Below are positions 6,737 to 8,457 of a stretch of DNA of 8,457 nucleotides, one piece after another; the stretch's first letter is position 1; each line of letters starts with the position of its first letter. The notes beneath the pieces are model-generated. The model ran no database searches. It was given only the letters and a program-made list of their open reading frames with translations, and was not told where the DNA came from. Source of the stretch: Hydrogenovibrio sp049975065. GTDB taxonomy: Bacteria > Pseudomonadota > Gammaproteobacteria > Thiomicrospirales > Thiomicrospiraceae. Where the stretch lies: the NCBI GenBank assembly GCA_049975065.1, contig JBNGDN010000086.1; one strand, 5' to 3'. Position numbers and translations under genes: made by a program.

Positions 6737-6765
6737 AGTATAATGTCTGAGGCTTTAAATGGAAA
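6737..6765 (-). promoter_or_regulatory. Promoter of the minus-strand operon
   Basis: Read on the minus strand, TTTCCA (6765-6760, four of six) and TATACT (6742-6737, five of six) are separated by exactly 17 nt, a good sigma-70 arrangement. Transcription would start near 6730, giving a leader of about 40 nt that contains the palindromic repeat and the ribosome site. Confidence 0.6.
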
Positions 6766-6800
6766 CCCTGAATTCAGCCGCGTGGCCAACCGCATTGCTT

Positions 6801-6806
6801 TATAAT
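6801..6806 (+). promoter_or_regulatory. Probable -10 box for gltX
   Basis: A perfect TATAAT lies 94 nt before the gltX start in the divergent region. No clear -35 exists at 16-18 nt spacing. A TG at 6796-6797 is near but not in the exact extended -10 position. The leader would be about 80 nt; no terminator-antiterminator or T-box-like structure was seen in it. Confidence 0.45.
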
Positions 6807-6894
6807 GAGCGCCACGAATTAGAATGCTAAACCCTCCGCCCATCGAAGCGGACCTGTGCGATTCCTTCATTGAACACAATTCTAGGAGATTTTT

Positions 6895-8307
6895 GTGATT
6901 AAAACGCGTTTTGCTCCCAGCCCAACCGGTTATTTACACATAGGCGGCGTGCGTACCGCTTTGTTTTCATGGCTCTATGCCAGACAAAATAAGGGACAGT
7001 TCATCCTGCGTATCGAAGATACCGATTTGGAGCGCTCCACTCAGGAATCCGTCCAGGCGATTTTAGACGGTATGGCATGGCTTGGGCTGGATTACGACGA
7101 AGGGCCGATTTATCAGACCGAGCGTTTTGATCGTTATAAAGCCGTCATTCAGGATTTGTTGGACCGCGACTTGGCGTATTACTGCTATGCGTCACCCGAA
7201 GAGCTGGACGAAATGCGTGAGCAACAAAAAGCCCGTGGCGAAAAGCCGCGTTACGATGGCCGTTACCGTTGCTTTACCGGCACACCGCCGGAGGGGGTCA
7301 AGCCAGTGGTGCGCTTTAAAAACCCGACCGACGGGGAAGTGGTCATAGACGACTTGGTGAAAGGCAAAATTGTGGTGGCTAATAAAGAACTGGACGATTT
7401 GATTATCGCCCGCTCCGACGGCACGCCGACTTACAATCTAACGGTGGTGGTGGATGACTGGGATATGGGTATGACGCACGTCATTCGCGGTGACGACCAC
7501 GTCAACAACACCCCAAGACAAATCAACCTCTATAAAGCCTTGGGCGCGGAAGTGCCGAAGTTCGCGCATATTCCGATGGTGCTGGGCGAAGACGGCAGTC
7601 GTTTATCAAAGCGTCACGGCGCGGTGTCGGTTCTGCAATATAAAGAAGAAGGCTTTTTGCCGGAAGCCCTGTTGAACTATTTGGTGCGTTTGGGCTGGTC
7701 TTATAAAGATCAGGAAATTTTTACCATGGCGCAGATGGTGGAATTGTTCAATCTGGAAAGCGTGAATTCTTCGCCTTCCACCTTTAATGCCGAAAAACTG
7801 CTGTGGATTAACCAGCAGCACATTCAAACCACCGACATCGATCATTTGGTGACGCATTTGACGCCGTTTATGCAACAGAAGGGCTTGGACCTATCGCAAG
7901 GCCCAGCATTGGCGAAAGTGGCCGACTTGCTGCGTGAGCGCGCTCGCACCTTGATTGAAATGGCAGAGGGCGCGACCTATTTCTATCAGGACTTCACCGA
8001 GTTCGATGCCGACGCGGCCAAAAAACACCTTCGCCCGGTGGCGGAAGCCCCCTTGCGTTTGGTGCAACAGAAGTTTGCGGCGCTGCCGGAATGGCAAGCG
8101 GAAGCGATTCATGCCGCCATTCAGGAAGCTGCCTCTGAGTTGGATGTGGGCATGGGCAAGGTAGGGATGCCATTGCGTGTTGCCATTACCGGCGGTGGTC
8201 AATCGCCATCAATTGATGCCACCGCAGAGTTGATCGGGCAGGAAAAATGTATTGCCCGTATAGACTTAGCGTTACAGGCCATCGAAATGCGTAAGCAGCA
8301 GGCGTAA
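6895..8307 (+). CDS. gltX: Glutamyl-tRNA synthetase
   Basis: The 470-residue class I enzyme charges tRNA-Glu with glutamate in the cytoplasm. The first signature is the HIGH-type motif LHIGG (His15 to Gly18) within RFAPSPTGYLHIGGVRTAL. The second is the KMSKS-type motif RLSKRHG at 236-242. The C-terminal third is the helical anticodon-binding domain, and length matches the bacterial family. Translation starts at GTG 6895, with AGGAGA at 6884-6889 and 5 nt spacing; the family-typical start follows at once. In E. coli GltX a zinc is held by Cys98, Cys100, Cys125 and His127. The aligned positions here read Cys97, Ala99, Tyr124 and Cys126, so this copy probably binds no zinc. It is transcribed divergently from the minus operon, and a tRNA gene follows. 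Confidence 0.97.
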   Translation: MIKTRFAPSPTGYLHIGGVRTALFSWLYARQNKGQFILRIEDTDLERSTQESVQAILDGMAWLGLDYDEGPIYQTERFDRYKAVIQDLLDRDLAYYCYASPEELDEMREQQKARGEKPRYDGRYRCFTGTPPEGVKPVVRFKNPTDGEVVIDDLVKGKIVVANKELDDLIIARSDGTPTYNLTVVVDDWDMGMTHVIRGDDHVNNTPRQINLYKALGAEVPKFAHIPMVLGEDGSRLSKRHGAVSVLQYKEEGFLPEALLNYLVRLGWSYKDQEIFTMAQMVELFNLESVNSSPSTFNAEKLLWINQQHIQTTDIDHLVTHLTPFMQQKGLDLSQGPALAKVADLLRERARTLIEMAEGATYFYQDFTEFDADAAKKHLRPVAEAPLRLVQQKFAALPEWQAEAIHAAIQEAASELDVGMGKVGMPLRVAITGGGQSPSIDATAELIGQEKCIARIDLALQAIEMRKQQA

Positions 8308-8367
8308 ACCATGAAATGTGCGCGTATCGGAGCGGTTAAAAAATATGGCAATTTTGTTAAAAAAGTC

Positions 8368-8395
8368 TTGACCGTTTCGATGAGTTCTATATAAT
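8368..8395 (+). promoter_or_regulatory. Strong promoter for tRNA-Ala
   Basis: TTGACC (8368-8373) and a perfect TATAAT (8390-8395) are 16 nt apart. Upstream, 8336-8364 is rich in A and T tracts, resembling an UP element. The bases just after the -10 (ACGCGCTC) are GC-rich, as in stable-RNA promoters under stringent control. Transcription would begin near 8402, about 12 nt before the tRNA. Confidence 0.85.
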
Positions 8396-8413
8396 ACGCG
8401 CTCATCAGCTTGA

Positions 8414-8457
8414 GGGGCTATAGCTCAGCTGGGAGAGCGCAACACTGGCAGTGTTGA
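8414..8457 (+). tRNA. tRNA-Ala, anticodon GGC (5' part; cut by window end)
   Basis: The sequence GGGGCTATAGCTCAGCTGGG is the usual start of bacterial tRNA-Ala. It folds as a 7-nt acceptor strand (8414-8420), a D arm (GCTC/GAGC), and a complete anticodon arm with a perfect CAACA/TGTTG stem and loop CTGGCAG. The anticodon GGC is at 8447-8449 and reads GCC and GCU alanine codons. The variable region, T arm and 3' acceptor strand lie beyond the window, so 44 of about 76 nt are present. Confidence 0.95.

Noticed and set aside
6691..6879. In-frame N-terminal extension of the glutamate-synthase-like protein
   Set aside because: It would cover the promoter and the palindromic repeat; the ATG at 6690 has GGAGG at ideal spacing.
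8308..8367. Terminator after gltX
   Set aside because: Only a weak five-bp A-T stem is visible around 8345-8355; it is better explained as the AT-rich tract upstream of the tRNA promoter.

Overview
The window reads as ordinary chromosome from a gammaproteobacterium. The evidence is a slyX gene, a selD-mnmH pair closest to enterobacterial sequences in its motifs, and a tRNA-Ala(GGC) with the E. coli-like first arm. Base composition is moderate to slightly GC-rich by eye (not computed). A sulfur-oxidising Thiomicrospira/Hydrogenovibrio-type host is possible, but that is an impression only. No transposase, phage gene, CRISPR array or integrase was found.

Layout. (1) 1-361 is AT-richer and holds no recognisable gene. 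It does contain a self-consistent small plus-strand unit: a TATAAT box, an AGGAGA ribosome site, a 47-codon hydrophobic ORF and a clear intrinsic terminator. Lysine-rich open frames on the minus strand offer a rival reading as a decayed gene. (2) 362-2601, plus strand: selD (selenophosphate synthase) overlaps mnmH/selU (tRNA 2-selenouridine synthase) by one base. SelD makes selenophosphate and MnmH uses it on the wobble uridine of tRNAs. (3) 2602-2693: a short convergent gap with two tandem copies of a palindromic repeat. (4) 6690-2694, minus strand: a compact four-gene operon. Its genes are a membrane-anchored FMN/[3Fe-4S] glutamate-synthase-like protein, an M61-family aminopeptidase with a PDZ domain, slyX, and a small exported protein built of nine-residue repeats. 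(5) 6691-6894: a divergent promoter region, with a good promoter for the minus operon and a probable -10 for gltX. (6) 6895-8307, plus strand: gltX (glutamyl-tRNA synthetase). (7) 8308-8457: a strong stable-RNA promoter and the first 44 nt of tRNA-Ala(GGC), cut by the window end.

Most of the window is housekeeping. The items most worth a second look are three. The first is a palindromic repeat that occurs over the ribosome site at the start of the minus operon and twice, in the same orientation, just after its last gene. The second is the unrecognised exported nine-residue-repeat protein at the end of that operon. The third is the small hydrophobic ORF unit at the left edge. A less striking oddity is that GltX keeps only two of the four zinc-ligand positions known from the E. 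coli enzyme. I see nothing that clearly amounts to a new defence or mobile system.
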